Source: Chryseobacterium hagamense (GTDB taxonomy: Bacteria; Bacteroidota; Bacteroidia; Flavobacteriales; Weeksellaceae). From it: a stretch of 64,000 nucleotides of DNA. The notes under the pieces are model-generated. The model made no database searches. It was not told the origin of the DNA and saw only the letters and a list, made by a program, of their open reading frames with translations. The DNA lies in NCBI RefSeq assembly GCF_007991455.1, contig NZ_BJYJ01000004.1:124001-188000 (forward strand), written 5' to 3'. Positions 24,960 through 33,674 of this stretch are shown in pieces (position 1 is the first letter of the stretch; every line of letters starts with the position of its first letter). Made by a program: the position numbers and the translations under genes.

Positions 24960-25967
24960 TTATTTAAACCCTTCAGGCAAAATATATTGTCCTGTAAGCG
25001 GATCAAGATAGACTTCCTTTTCCGGAATTCTGTCTCTTCTGCTTTGGGCTCCTGCATCGATCGCAGCCCCAATGACTCCGCCGATAAGACCTCCGGCCAT
25101 GGCACCGATCATGACACCATTGGATGATTCAGGGAAGAGTTCTGCTTTTTTGACTTCAATAAAAAGACCCCGATCACTTTTCAGAATTTCAGTATAGCCT
25201 ACGGGAATAATCTTAAAGGCCACCCCATTCTGTACAAAGGCATAGAAGCGCCGGATTGCCGTTTTATCTTCGCCGTTTACCGCTTTGGTCACGATCCCTT
25301 TATTGTTGGTTTCCAAAACGAATCCCGGTTCCGGGCGATGGTTGAAAAAACTATGGTAGTCTTTATAAACCCCATCTTTCAGCTGATCTGCTTTCAGGAT
25401 ATCGAGTTTATCCTTAAGTACATCGTCATATCGTGGAAGATCCTGTTCCGAAACGCCCTGTTCCCATGGTTCCCGGCTATAAGAATCTTTTAAGAAATCA
25501 GTAAGGATCATGGTAAATTTTCTTGCCAGGTTCTGGGCAACAAACGGATTAACCCGGGATGAAACCGTAGTTACCGTATCTTTTCTATACAGGAAATGGT
25601 ACCCGTCTGCTTTTTTTATGAAGGTGCTTGCTCTGAACTGAAGTTTCCCGACAGTTGATTTCTCTTTCTGCTCATCTGAAATTTTAAGATCTTCAAACAA
25701 AAGAACCAGATCATTTTTCCCTTTCATCTCTGTGGATTGGCCTACCCAATCCTGGAGATCTTTTACAGCATCATGTTCGAATGCTATGGTTGCCTCTTTG
25801 TTGTGATCTATAAGGGTCCCGATATTTTTATCAGAACGCTGATCAATTACGGTGAAAGTTTTAATGAAATTTTTATTGTCCTTCGGCGGTCTGGATAAAT
25901 TAATCAGCTCCGTTTTCTGGGCAGATAAAAACGCGGATAAAAGCAGAAATGCTACTATTTTTTTCAT
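24960..25967 (-). CDS. secreted hypothetical protein with glycine-zipper segment (paralogue A)
   Basis: The 335-aa protein has a signal peptide (MKKIVAFLLLSAFLSAQ, cleavage near residue 17). It opens with KTELINLSRPPKDNKN and IDQRSDKNIGT, shared with its downstream paralogue. Near 285-305 it has GAMAGGLIGGVIGAAIDAG, a glycine-zipper-like hydrophobic stretch. The C-terminus DPLTGQYILPEGF also matches the paralogue. The function is unknown. It is probably periplasmic or outer-membrane associated. The two genes lie in tandem with a 118-base gap, consistent with a local duplication followed by divergence. Confidence 0.75.
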   Translation of the reverse strand: MKKIVAFLLLSAFLSAQKTELINLSRPPKDNKNFIKTFTVIDQRSDKNIGTLIDHNKEATIAFEHDAVKDLQDWVGQSTEMKGKNDLVLLFEDLKISDEQKEKSTVGKLQFRASTFIKKADGYHFLYRKDTVTTVSSRVNPFVAQNLARKFTMILTDFLKDSYSREPWEQGVSEQDLPRYDDVLKDKLDILKADQLKDGVYKDYHSFFNHRPEPGFVLETNNKGIVTKAVNGEDKTAIRRFYAFVQNGVAFKIIPVGYTEILKSDRGLFIEVKKAELFPESSNGVMIGAMAGGLIGGVIGAAIDAGAQSRRDRIPEKEVYLDPLTGQYILPEGFK

Positions 25968-26085
25968 TGGGTAATTTTATGACGGGTAATTTTCAAACTT
26001 ACATAAATTTTAAGAAATCAGGAAAGCGGAAATAAAGGTATCCAAAAATAATGCTTTTAGAATTTAATTAAATATATCCTCAATA

Positions 26086-27090
26086 TCAGAAGCTGTATTC
26101 CCCGGTAAGCGGATCGATATAAACATTGGAAAGTTCCGTATTCGGATTTCTTCTGCCTGAACCGGATGAATCGATTGCTGCACCGATCAGTGCTCCGAGC
26201 ATCCCGCCGGTCATGGCACCGATCATCATGGCATTGTTATTTTGCGGCGGAAAAAGTTCCTGTCTTGAGGAAACAACATAATAGCCTTTATCATCTTTAG
26301 GCATTTCGAGAAATCCTACCGGTGTCAGCCGGTATGCTTTGCCGTCCTCCACATATCCGAATATTTCTTCTGATGAAATCAGGAGATTTTCCCGGTTCTT
26401 GATTCCCGTTACTTTTCCTTTTTTATTTTTGTCTACATAATATCCTTCTTTGGGCGTCTGCAGGTAAAATGACCGGAAATCGGTATAGACACCGGAAGCA
26501 AGTTCCGGAACATTCAGGTATTTAATGTTTTTCCCTACGATGGCTTCGTAATTATTCAGATCGGCTTCCGCAATCGGAGTGCTGAAAGCAATATGTGAGT
26601 AGGAATCATTGATCAGGGTAGATAAGATAGTAGATAATGCCATCGAAATGGTACGGGGAACATTCGGCGTTAATTTCGGATTAAAATCGAGGGTATTGTT
26701 GTAGCGGTTGATAAAATAATACCTTCCGTTCCGGTTGATGAAGCTGCTGATCTTTACTTTCGCCTTTGCCAGCTGGGTTTCTTTAAATTCACTGACTTTA
26801 ATTTCTTCAAGCAGTAAAACGATATCATTATTTCCCCTGGCTTTATTGTCTTCCGCAAACCATGTTTCAATATCGCTTTTTAAATTGCTGCCGGGAAATT
26901 TCAGGTCTACCGTCTCACCTTTATAAGTTACGGTTCCGATACTTTTATCCGGCCTGTTATCGATTACCGTAAGGGATTTCGTACGGGAAGATTTGTCTTT
27001 GATATTCTGGTTCAGTTTGATCAGTTCCGTTTTCTGAGCCGATGCCCATCCTGAGACTGAAAGAAATAAAAATACAATAAGCCTTTTCAT
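26086..27090 (-). CDS. secreted hypothetical protein with glycine-zipper segment (paralogue B)
   Basis: This is the 334-aa paralogue of the 24960-25967 protein. The start is placed at the ATG at 27090 (MKRLIVFLFLSVSGWASAQ), which gives a normal signal peptide. A frame from 27108 would put six residues before it. Shared blocks are KTELIKLNQNIKD, IDNRPDKSIGTV, FPPQNNNAMMIGAMTGGMLGALIGAAIDS and the end DPLTGEYSF. The middle is more diverged than the ends. No enzyme motif is visible. It may be a cell-envelope protein in which the C-terminal glycine-rich helix inserts in a membrane. Confidence 0.75.
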   Translation of the reverse strand: MKRLIVFLFLSVSGWASAQKTELIKLNQNIKDKSSRTKSLTVIDNRPDKSIGTVTYKGETVDLKFPGSNLKSDIETWFAEDNKARGNNDIVLLLEEIKVSEFKETQLAKAKVKISSFINRNGRYYFINRYNNTLDFNPKLTPNVPRTISMALSTILSTLINDSYSHIAFSTPIAEADLNNYEAIVGKNIKYLNVPELASGVYTDFRSFYLQTPKEGYYVDKNKKGKVTGIKNRENLLISSEEIFGYVEDGKAYRLTPVGFLEMPKDDKGYYVVSSRQELFPPQNNNAMMIGAMTGGMLGALIGAAIDSSGSGRRNPNTELSNVYIDPLTGEYSF

Positions 27091-27133
27091 AGTTAAAAAT
27101 TTCAGCAAAATTAAGCATTCATTTTTAATTAAA

Positions 27134-27161
27134 CGACCCTCACAATAAATTGCAAGGGTCG
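27134..27161 (-). terminator. probable terminator of the ECF operon
   Basis: A perfect 7-bp stem, cgaccct (27134-27140) / agggtcg (27155-27161), lies 24 bases past the stop of the last gene. The T-tract on the minus strand is broken (TTTAATTAAAAA), so strength is uncertain. Confidence 0.5.
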
Positions 27162-27184
27162 TCCAACATTAAAAAAATAAACTA

Positions 27185-27700
27185 TTATGGGTTTTGCCTC
27201 TGTCTCGGAGCGATGCTGTTAACGTTTTCCCGGGGTTTTCTTTCATTCATCTTATCCCGCATCATCCCCTCGGATTGAAACAGCTTCAAGACTTTCTGGC
27301 AAGGTATGATCTGCTGCATCTTATCAGCATATTTTTTTCTGTTATCCAATAGCCTCTGCCCCACTTCAAAGCTTTGCTGCAGTTTGGCTTTGGCTTCTTC
27401 ATCCGATAAGGTTTCCGGATTGAAATTGGAGTTGAACTGGCTTTTGATTTCCTTCTGGCTTTCCAGATATTCATTATAAACATCCGTGAACTCTTCTTTA
27501 TCGCTCGGATCAATATCCAGGTTCTCCATCACCATATTATTTCTGAACTGGGTGAGAAGCTTTTTTCTTTCCGTCGGTGAAAGATTGTTTATTACTTCCT
27601 TTCTTTGCTTAGGGTCCATTTTCTTCCAGTCATAATCCGTCTGTTGGGCATTCAGGCCAAAACCATAAATCATAAAAAGGGTAAACAATATCTTTTTCAT
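27185..27700 (-). CDS. periplasmic Spy/LTxxQ-like protein of an ECF operon
   Basis: The 171-aa product has a signal peptide (MKKILFTLFMIYGFGLNAQ) and is otherwise almost entirely helical and charged: KKMDPKQRKEVINNLSPTERKKLL and many Glu/Lys/Gln residues. This is as in the Spy/CpxP-like proteins that sense or chaperone misfolded envelope proteins. One cysteine occurs near residue 132. It follows the anti-sigma gene by 6 bases and so belongs to the same operon. In related operons the third gene is a periplasmic sensor or stress chaperone. The exact family is uncertain. Confidence 0.65.
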   Translation of the reverse strand: MKKILFTLFMIYGFGLNAQQTDYDWKKMDPKQRKEVINNLSPTERKKLLTQFRNNMVMENLDIDPSDKEEFTDVYNEYLESQKEIKSQFNSNFNPETLSDEEAKAKLQQSFEVGQRLLDNRKKYADKMQQIIPCQKVLKLFQSEGMMRDKMNERKPRENVNSIAPRQRQNP

Positions 27701-27706
27701 CTTCTT

Positions 27707-28339
27707 TTAATTATATAAATCCAGATAAACATCCTGTGTCGAATTGCTTGCCAATTCTGAGATTTCAGAATTTGAGAAGGAATCCAGATAATCGTTCATC
27801 TGAGCATCATCCTGTTTTGAAACGGTTTTTGCGGTTTTTGTAGCCGCTTCTTGATCTGTTTTTGCCTGTGGCTTATTCTGTGCTACAGATTTATTATTTT
27901 TTGGCTTTTCATTGTTTTGATGATCATTTTCAACAGAAGTTAAATCCGATTTCAAAGTTTCATAGGCCACTTCGCTTTCGGTTTTCTGCTGCTGGTTTTT
28001 CACCGCATAGGCCACGGCTGGACCTGTTTCATCCGAACTGCCGCCATTACTGAAAACAAAAGTCGCTCCAAAAATCAGAGCCAGGGATGCTGCAGCAGCA
28101 TATGCCCAGTTGATTCTGAAAACAGGTGTTTTTTTCCGGGGCAGAACTTTACTGATAACATGGTCCTGAACTTCTTCAAATATATTTTCAGAAACTGTAA
28201 AGATATTTTTCCGCTCCAGTTTTTCAAGGTCAAAATCATTCACTCCGCCTAATACTCTGGCCTGGAGATTTTCAAAGAGATCATCCGGTGCCTTGTAAAT
28301 ATTTCTGCGTTCTAATTTTTCTATATCGAACTTTTTCAT
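27707..28339 (-). CDS. anti-sigma factor-like single-pass membrane protein
   Basis: The 210-aa product has one membrane segment at about 79-96 (WAYAAAASLALIFGATFVF), with the N-terminal part expected in the cytoplasm and a Lys/Gln/Asn-rich tail outside. The N-terminal 60 residues contain the same motif twice: FDIEKLERRNIYKAPDDLFENL (around 4-25) and FDLEKLERKNIFTVSENIFEEV (around 36-57), which probably form helices that grip the sigma factor. It sits 9 bases downstream of the sigma gene, the usual place for its antagonist. It has no zinc-binding ZAS motif (no His-x3-Cys-x2-Cys), so it is a ZAS-less anti-sigma of the Bacteroidota type. Confidence 0.7.
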   Translation of the reverse strand: MKKFDIEKLERRNIYKAPDDLFENLQARVLGGVNDFDLEKLERKNIFTVSENIFEEVQDHVISKVLPRKKTPVFRINWAYAAAASLALIFGATFVFSNGGSSDETGPAVAYAVKNQQQKTESEVAYETLKSDLTSVENDHQNNEKPKNNKSVAQNKPQAKTDQEAATKTAKTVSKQDDAQMNDYLDSFSNSEISELASNSTQDVYLDLYN

Positions 28340-28348
28340 TTCAGTTTC

Positions 28349-28906
28349 TCAAAAATTATCTTCGTAATTTTCCTTTATATAATCTTCTATCTTCTGTTTG
28401 GCATAATGATAATTGGTTTTCAGCGTGCCTACGGACATATCTACAATTTTGGATATTTCTTCATAAGGCAAATCATCATAATACCGCATCATAAATACCA
28501 GTTTCTGCTTTTCGGGCAGGCTTTGTATGGCTTTTTGAAGCAGGATCTGTATTTCTTCGGCATCACCGCTCGCATTATCTGCTACCAGGTTCTGCATATG
28601 ATATTCCGGATCTTCATCGGTCTTCTGCATTCTCTTAAGCTTATTCAGCTGCTGCAAAGCTTCATTGGTTGCAATCCTGTATAGCCAGGTGTACAGCTGG
28701 CTGTCATTTTTAAACTGATGAAAATTCTGATAGGCTTTAATAAATGTTTCCTGCAAAGTATCCTGAGCAAGATCTCCGTCCACAATAATTCTTCTTATGT
28801 GCCAATACAGTCTGCTCTGATAAGCATCCATCAAAGCACGCACTCCTTTTTCCTGAGTACGTGGGTCTTGCATCAACGAAATAATTTCCGCGTCTTTAAT
28901 CTTCAT
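28349..28906 (-). CDS. ECF-type RNA polymerase sigma factor
   Basis: The 185-aa product has sigma region 2 with DLAQDTLQETFIKAYQN and YTWLYRIATNEALQQLNK (about 46-90). Region 4 has LPEKQKLVFMMRYYDDLPYEEISKIV and the DNA-recognition helix MSVGTLKTNYHYAKQKI. Region 3 is absent, as usual for ECF sigmas. It leads a three-gene operon with an anti-sigma factor and a periplasmic protein, implying an envelope-stress or surface-signal response. No TonB-dependent receptor is adjacent, so it is not of the FecI type. The promoter motif it recognises is unknown. Confidence 0.92.
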   Translation of the reverse strand: MKIKDAEIISLMQDPRTQEKGVRALMDAYQSRLYWHIRRIIVDGDLAQDTLQETFIKAYQNFHQFKNDSQLYTWLYRIATNEALQQLNKLKRMQKTDEDPEYHMQNLVADNASGDAEEIQILLQKAIQSLPEKQKLVFMMRYYDDLPYEEISKIVDMSVGTLKTNYHYAKQKIEDYIKENYEDNF

Positions 28907-29114
28907 AAGATGCTTTCATTGTTTGGATTACAAAAATAGCTGAAAGTTAAACTATCTATTCAATTTTTAGTCCAATATAGTAATTATTTGCCACAACGGC
29001 GGTGTGAAATTCCAATAAATCGTACCTGTATGGTATGCGTTTTTCCTTTTATAATCAATGTTATGTTAAATCCCATCCTTTTACAGCCTGTTTATTTCGG
29101 CAGGAATAAAATAT

Positions 29115-29122
29115 TATCTTTG
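29115..29122 (+). promoter_or_regulatory. -7 promoter box of the DUF2520 gene
   Basis: TATCTTTG matches TAnnTTTG and ends 4 bases before the ATG at 29127, so the transcript would be nearly leaderless. No good -33 TTG. Confidence 0.45.
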
Positions 29123-29126
29123 CTGT

Positions 29127-29876
29127 ATGCAAACTGTAATTATAGGATCCGGAAATGTTGCTTACCATCTTGCCAGGGCATTGGTGGAAATTAAGCTTCC
29201 GCCGGTACAGATTTTCGGGAGAAATGAGAGCGAACTTCAAACGATATCCAATGAACTAAAAATACCTTATTCAACTAAAAATTTAGTCAATTCGGATATT
29301 TACCTGATCTGTGTCAGTGATAATGCCGTGGAAGAGGTATCGCAGCTGATAACTAAAAAAGATGTTCTGGTTGCCCACACTTCCGGTTCATTGCCGAAAG
29401 ATATCCTGAAGGGCGATTACAGGAAGGCCAGTTTTTATCCCTTGCAGACTTTTTCAAAATCAAAAGTGCCTGATTATTCAAAAATCCCATTTTTCATCGA
29501 GGCAGAGAATGAAAAAGACCGGACTCTTTTATTCGAACTTGCCTCTGGAATTTCGGAAAACGTCATGGAGAGTACTTATGAAAAGAGAAAATACATCCAC
29601 CTGACCGCTGTTTTTGCCTGTAATTTTGTAAACCATCTGTTTTCCAGAGCCAAAGAGATTTCGGATTCGCAGGAAATTCCGTTTGATTATTTCCTGCCCC
29701 TGATTGACGAAACGGTTCAGAAAATCCATGAAATCGAACCTCAGGCGGCGCAAACTGGTCCTGCAGTACGGAACGATAGAAGAATCCTTGAACTTCATGA
29801 GCAATTGTTAAAAGATGAAAGCCTGGAAATATATAAAACCATGAACCATTCAATTCAGAAAATGTATGAGCTATAA
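29127..29876 (+). CDS. Rossmann-fold NAD(P)-binding protein with DUF2520 domain
   Basis: The 249-aa product starts MQTVIIGSGNVAYHLARALVE, whose GSGNVAYHLA is a dinucleotide-binding Gly-rich loop. The following SELQTISNEL and YLICVSDNAVEEV fit the ProC/TyrA-like Rossmann half. SGSLPKDIL and SFYPLQTFSK are typical of the DUF2520 group. The C-terminal half is helical. A role as an oxidoreductase is likely from the fold, but no substrate is known. Its stop overlaps the kdsC start by 11 bases, so it is transcribed with kdsC, maf and probably sprE. The ATG follows a -7 box by only a few bases. Confidence 0.82.
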   Translation: MQTVIIGSGNVAYHLARALVEIKLPPVQIFGRNESELQTISNELKIPYSTKNLVNSDIYLICVSDNAVEEVSQLITKKDVLVAHTSGSLPKDILKGDYRKASFYPLQTFSKSKVPDYSKIPFFIEAENEKDRTLLFELASGISENVMESTYEKRKYIHLTAVFACNFVNHLFSRAKEISDSQEIPFDYFLPLIDETVQKIHEIEPQAAQTGPAVRNDRRILELHEQLLKDESLEIYKTMNHSIQKMYEL

Positions 29877-30384
29877 AGAAAAATTAAAAGATATCAAAGC
29901 CTTCGTATTCGATGTAGACGGTGTGTTTACGGACGGCAGCGTTTACCTGATGCCCGGTGGGAATATGAGCAGGGTAATGAACGTTCTGGACGGGTATGCG
30001 GTAGTAAAAGCATTAAAAAACAATTACCTGATCGGTGTCATTACCGGCGGTAACGATGAAATGGTAAAGCACCGGATCAATTATCTGGGCATTGAGGATT
30101 ATTACCCGAAATCCCATGACAAGATGACTGATTTTGAAGATTTCAAATCAAGATACAATCTTGCCGACAAAGAGATTTTAACGATGGGGGACGATATTCC
30201 CGATCTTCACATGATGCGCGCTTCGGCCATCGCAGCCTGTCCTAAAAATGCAGTCCCGGAAATCAAGGCGGTTTCCGATTATATTTCTCCCGTTAAAGGC
30301 GGAAGCGGTGCCGTACGCGATGTGATCGAACAGGTAATGAAAGTACAGGGGAAATGGCATGATGACAATACGCAATCCATTTAA
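29866..30384 (+). CDS. kdsC: 3-deoxy-D-manno-octulosonate 8-phosphate phosphatase
   Basis: The 172-aa product is a HAD-superfamily phosphatase of the KdsC type. The nucleophile motif is DVDGVFTDG (about 16-24), ITGGNDEMVKHR is the second motif, and MGDDIPDLHMM provides the metal-binding aspartates. KdsC removes phosphate from Kdo-8-phosphate in lipopolysaccharide core synthesis. KdsC proteins act as small cytoplasmic tetramers. It overlaps the DUF2520 gene and is followed 10 bases later by maf. Low-level confusion with other HAD-IIIA phosphatases is possible, but the size and motifs fit KdsC well. Confidence 0.85.
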   Translation: MSYKEKLKDIKAFVFDVDGVFTDGSVYLMPGGNMSRVMNVLDGYAVVKALKNNYLIGVITGGNDEMVKHRINYLGIEDYYPKSHDKMTDFEDFKSRYNLADKEILTMGDDIPDLHMMRASAIAACPKNAVPEIKAVSDYISPVKGGSGAVRDVIEQVMKVQGKWHDDNTQSI

Positions 30385-30394
30385 TACTTTAGAA

Positions 30395-30949
30395 ATGAAA
30401 TTATTATTAGCCTCGCAATCACCAAGACGAAAGGAACTATTAGCCGGTTTGGGTTTTGACTTTGAAGTGGTAAAAATCGATTGCGAAGAAATTGTGCCGG
30501 AACAAATCCGGGTAGGGGAGTCGGCCGCCTACCTTTCCGAACTGAAAGCATCTGCGTTCCGCGAACTGGAAAAAGGGGAGGTATTGCTTACTGCGGATAC
30601 TGTGGTAGCCGTAGATCATCATTTTCTTGGCAAACCCAAAGATGCAGAAGAAGCAAAACAGATGCTGAAGATGCTTTCGCGAAGAAGCCATCAGGTGTAT
30701 ACGGGAATCACCGTTAAGACCTCTGAAAAATCGGTTACGGATACGGATGTTGCCGAAGTTGAATTTGATGAGATCTCGGATGATGAAATAGCGTACTACA
30801 TTCAGCATTACCGTCCGTTTGACAAAGCAGGGAGCTACGGGATCCAGGAATGGCTCGGGATGACCAAGATCAAAAGAATAAACGGCAGCTTTTATACGAT
30901 TATGGGGCTTCCTACCCATTTGGTTTACAAAATTTTGAAAGAAATATAA
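30395..30949 (+). CDS. maf: Maf-family nucleoside triphosphate pyrophosphatase
   Basis: The 184-aa product starts at the ATG at 30395 (MKLLLASQSPRRKELL). An upstream in-frame start at 30359 lies inside kdsC and is unlikely. Family motifs are ASQSPRRKELLAGLGFDFEVV, shown here only as SPRRKELL, then ADTVVAV with the catalytic Asp, LGKPKDAEEA, and the C-terminal DKAGSYGIQEWLG. Maf proteins hydrolyse non-canonical or methylated nucleoside triphosphates (dTTP/UTP, or m7GTP in another subgroup) and are linked to cell-division arrest. The subgroup cannot be set without alignment. It lies in the kdsC row, 85 bases before the sprE lipoprotein gene. Confidence 0.9.
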   Translation: MKLLLASQSPRRKELLAGLGFDFEVVKIDCEEIVPEQIRVGESAAYLSELKASAFRELEKGEVLLTADTVVAVDHHFLGKPKDAEEAKQMLKMLSRRSHQVYTGITVKTSEKSVTDTDVAEVEFDEISDDEIAYYIQHYRPFDKAGSYGIQEWLGMTKIKRINGSFYTIMGLPTHLVYKILKEI

Positions 30950-31034
30950 CGGGTTTCCCCATAAAATTTTGTTATTTTTACAAAATCATCAAACTGCCGA
31001 TAATAAAAAGCAGATTAGAGAGTTATATTGAATA

Positions 31035-33641
31035 ATGAAAAAGAATATTTTATTCCTTTTGGTATTGTGTATCGTTGTTTCCTGTGGCACCAAGGTAAAA
31101 AAGCCGGAACAGCGGTCTAAGTTCATGAAAGGGTTTACCACATATTACAACACGCTGTTTAATGCAAAAGATGCTTTAAATACGGAGTTTGAAACCCGGG
31201 ACAAAGGCCATAAAGACAATTTTTATGCGCCTTATATTCCCATTCTCACGTATGAAGACCAACCGTTGGGAAGCGACCTGGGACAGTCTGCCGCCTTTGC
31301 GGAAAATTCCATGAAGATGGGGGAGCTGAACCGGCCCGGTCAGAACAGTACAAAAGGCGGACCTACCGGAATGCCATCGGGAATGCCGGGAAATCCGATG
31401 TCCGGAGGTCCGGGAATGCCACAGGGAGATCCGGGACAGCCTGAACAGAAAGGAGCCTCTATCCTTGAAATTGCAGAAGCCAAGGCACTGAAAGCCATCA
31501 ACAAATATTCGGTGATTAAAAATGGCGAAGAAAAGAATAAGCAGATTTTTGAAGCCTATATGATTCTGGCTCAGGCGAGGATCTACCGCGGGAAATCGCT
31601 GGAAGCCCTGGATGCCCTGAACTATGTGTTTACCCACATGAAAGATGATAAAAGACTGCCCCTGGCAAGAATCTATCAGGGTTTAGCATATGATCAGATC
31701 AAGAACTATCACAAAGCTCACGAAACTTTTGCCAAACTCAAAAGCGAAAAAATAGCCAAACAGTATGAAAAACTGCTGAGCATCTACTATTCCGAATCTT
31801 TGCTGGATGCGGGTAAGAAAGAAGATGCCGTCCGTGAACTGGATAACGCGTTTGAGCTGAATGACAACCGGAAACTGAAAAGCAGAATTGCCTACCTCAG
31901 AGGGCAGGTGCTGGAAAGCCTTAACCAAAACGAGAAAGCCCGGGAAAGTTTTATGTCAGCGTATAAATATGCCAATAATTTCGAGTTTGAGGTAAAATCC
32001 CAGATCGAAATTGCCAAGACATTCAATGGAAACGGAGACTACAGCGGGGCCAGAAAATACCTTGAAGACATCAGTAAAAAAGGAACCTACGGCTCCAGAA
32101 AGAATGAATTTTACTATGCTTTGGGCTTAATGGCGAACAAAGCCGGCAAAAAAGAGGAAGCCCAGGAATATTTCAGGAAGTCGTTGAAGGAAAAAGTTTC
32201 CGACAGCCAGGTCCGGGGCCTTACGTATTATGAAATAGGAAAAGGCTATCTTGATAAAAACGATTACATCGGAGCCGGAGCCTATTATGATTCCGCTTTG
32301 GCAGTAATGACGTATGAACCATCAAAAGTCCTCCTCGCAGACCAGTCGGTGTACATCAAAAAGATTTCGAAAAATTATTATCTGATCAAAAAAAACGACA
32401 GTATTCTGAACCTGGCGAAGATGACACCGGAGCAGAAAACGGAATTTTTTTCCAGATACATTGCTAAAGTTAAAGCGAAAGAAGACAAAGAAGAACAGGA
32501 GAGAAGGCGTGCCGAAAGAAGCAAAGGCTTTGACACGGGCGATTACAGCGCAACCTCACTCTTTGCCAACAGCTCCAATTCCTTCGAGGATTTCGGAGTT
32601 GCCACCAAGGGATTTTATTTCAGCAATACCGGAACGGTTTCCAAAGGAACCCAAACCTTTAAACAAACCTGGGGCGACCGCGCACTGATCGACAACTGGC
32701 GTTTTTCCAAAAAGATGGCTACGCTGGATGATATGAAAAATGACGCCCTCGGGACAACGGCGGCACCCAACCCAAGACGTTTTGAACCTGCATTTTACAT
32801 CGAGCAGATACCTACCGATATGGCACAGCTGGATCATCTGAAAAAGGACCGTGATACCGCTTCTCTGGGACTTGGGGTAATGTACCAGAATTATTTTACC
32901 AATACGCCTTTAGCCACAAAAACCCTGTATAACCTGGTAGATGTGAATCCTGAAGAAAAAGTAATGCTGCAGGCCCTGTATGAGATATATGCCATGAATT
33001 ATGAGAAAAACCCGCAGGCAGCCGAGCGGGCCAAACAGATTCTCCTGAAAGATTATCCGTATACTTCCTATGCGGAGTTTGCGAGAAATCCGAAGAGCAA
33101 TTCTTTCGTGAAATCTTCCGGTGACGTGGAAAGCCAGTATAAGCAGGCTTTTGCTTTGTATGAATCTGAAAAGTTCGGTGAAAGCAAAGACATTATAGAC
33201 AAGACCATCCAGCAATATCCGAAGGATGCCCTGGTGCCTAAACTGTATCTGCTGAATGCCTTCAATTCCGGGAAAGCAAGCGGGAAGGAGGTGATGATCC
33301 TCCAGCTTGAGCAGATTGCCCTGAACTACGGCAAAACCCCGGAAGGTGAAAAGGCCAAAGAAATGCTGAATTACCTGAAAAGCGAACTGACCTTCCAGGC
33401 AACGGATAATAAGGGAAATGCGGTACCTCAGAACGTTGCTGATACGAACAATAACAATGCTCCCGATCAGCAACTGCAGTTCAATGCCAGAGGATCAAAG
33501 AGGAACTCTCCGCAACCTGCACAAATGATGAACAACACTACGCCGATGCAGCCCGTAAATAACGGCAGCAGGAAAAGGCCGAACAGCAATACCAATCAGC
33601 AGCTGCAGCCATCGAACCAGGCGCCTGCAAAACCCCAATAA
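31035..33641 (+). CDS. sprE: SprE/PorW-type TPR lipoprotein of gliding motility and type IX secretion
   Basis: The 868-aa lipoprotein has a signal peptide ending at a lipobox (VVSC, Cys17). The N-terminal FMKGFTTYYNTLFNAKDAL is the signature block of SprE/PorW proteins. Then come a Gly/Pro/Met-rich linker (about 105-145), repeated TPR-like helices (about 150-480 and 610-790), and an Asn/Gln/Pro-rich low-complexity tail. In Flavobacterium and Porphyromonas this protein is needed for the type IX secretion system and sits on the periplasmic side of the outer membrane. Length agrees with the family (about 870). Its own terminator follows at 33645. Confidence 0.88.
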   Translation: MKKNILFLLVLCIVVSCGTKVKKPEQRSKFMKGFTTYYNTLFNAKDALNTEFETRDKGHKDNFYAPYIPILTYEDQPLGSDLGQSAAFAENSMKMGELNRPGQNSTKGGPTGMPSGMPGNPMSGGPGMPQGDPGQPEQKGASILEIAEAKALKAINKYSVIKNGEEKNKQIFEAYMILAQARIYRGKSLEALDALNYVFTHMKDDKRLPLARIYQGLAYDQIKNYHKAHETFAKLKSEKIAKQYEKLLSIYYSESLLDAGKKEDAVRELDNAFELNDNRKLKSRIAYLRGQVLESLNQNEKARESFMSAYKYANNFEFEVKSQIEIAKTFNGNGDYSGARKYLEDISKKGTYGSRKNEFYYALGLMANKAGKKEEAQEYFRKSLKEKVSDSQVRGLTYYEIGKGYLDKNDYIGAGAYYDSALAVMTYEPSKVLLADQSVYIKKISKNYYLIKKNDSILNLAKMTPEQKTEFFSRYIAKVKAKEDKEEQERRRAERSKGFDTGDYSATSLFANSSNSFEDFGVATKGFYFSNTGTVSKGTQTFKQTWGDRALIDNWRFSKKMATLDDMKNDALGTTAAPNPRRFEPAFYIEQIPTDMAQLDHLKKDRDTASLGLGVMYQNYFTNTPLATKTLYNLVDVNPEEKVMLQALYEIYAMNYEKNPQAAERAKQILLKDYPYTSYAEFARNPKSNSFVKSSGDVESQYKQAFALYESEKFGESKDIIDKTIQQYPKDALVPKLYLLNAFNSGKASGKEVMILQLEQIALNYGKTPEGEKAKEMLNYLKSELTFQATDNKGNAVPQNVADTNNNNAPDQQLQFNARGSKRNSPQPAQMMNNTTPMQPVNNGSRKRPNSNTNQQLQPSNQAPAKPQ

Positions 33642-33644
33642 AAA

Positions 33645-33674
33645 ATAAAAGCGAAGACTATTCTTCGCTTTTAT
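33645..33674. terminator. bidirectional terminator between sprE and tsaB
   Basis: A 13-bp stem, ataaaagcgaaga / tcttcgcttttat, with a short loop. A-run on one side and T-run on the other serve both converging genes. It overlaps the stop region of tsaB. Confidence 0.75.
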
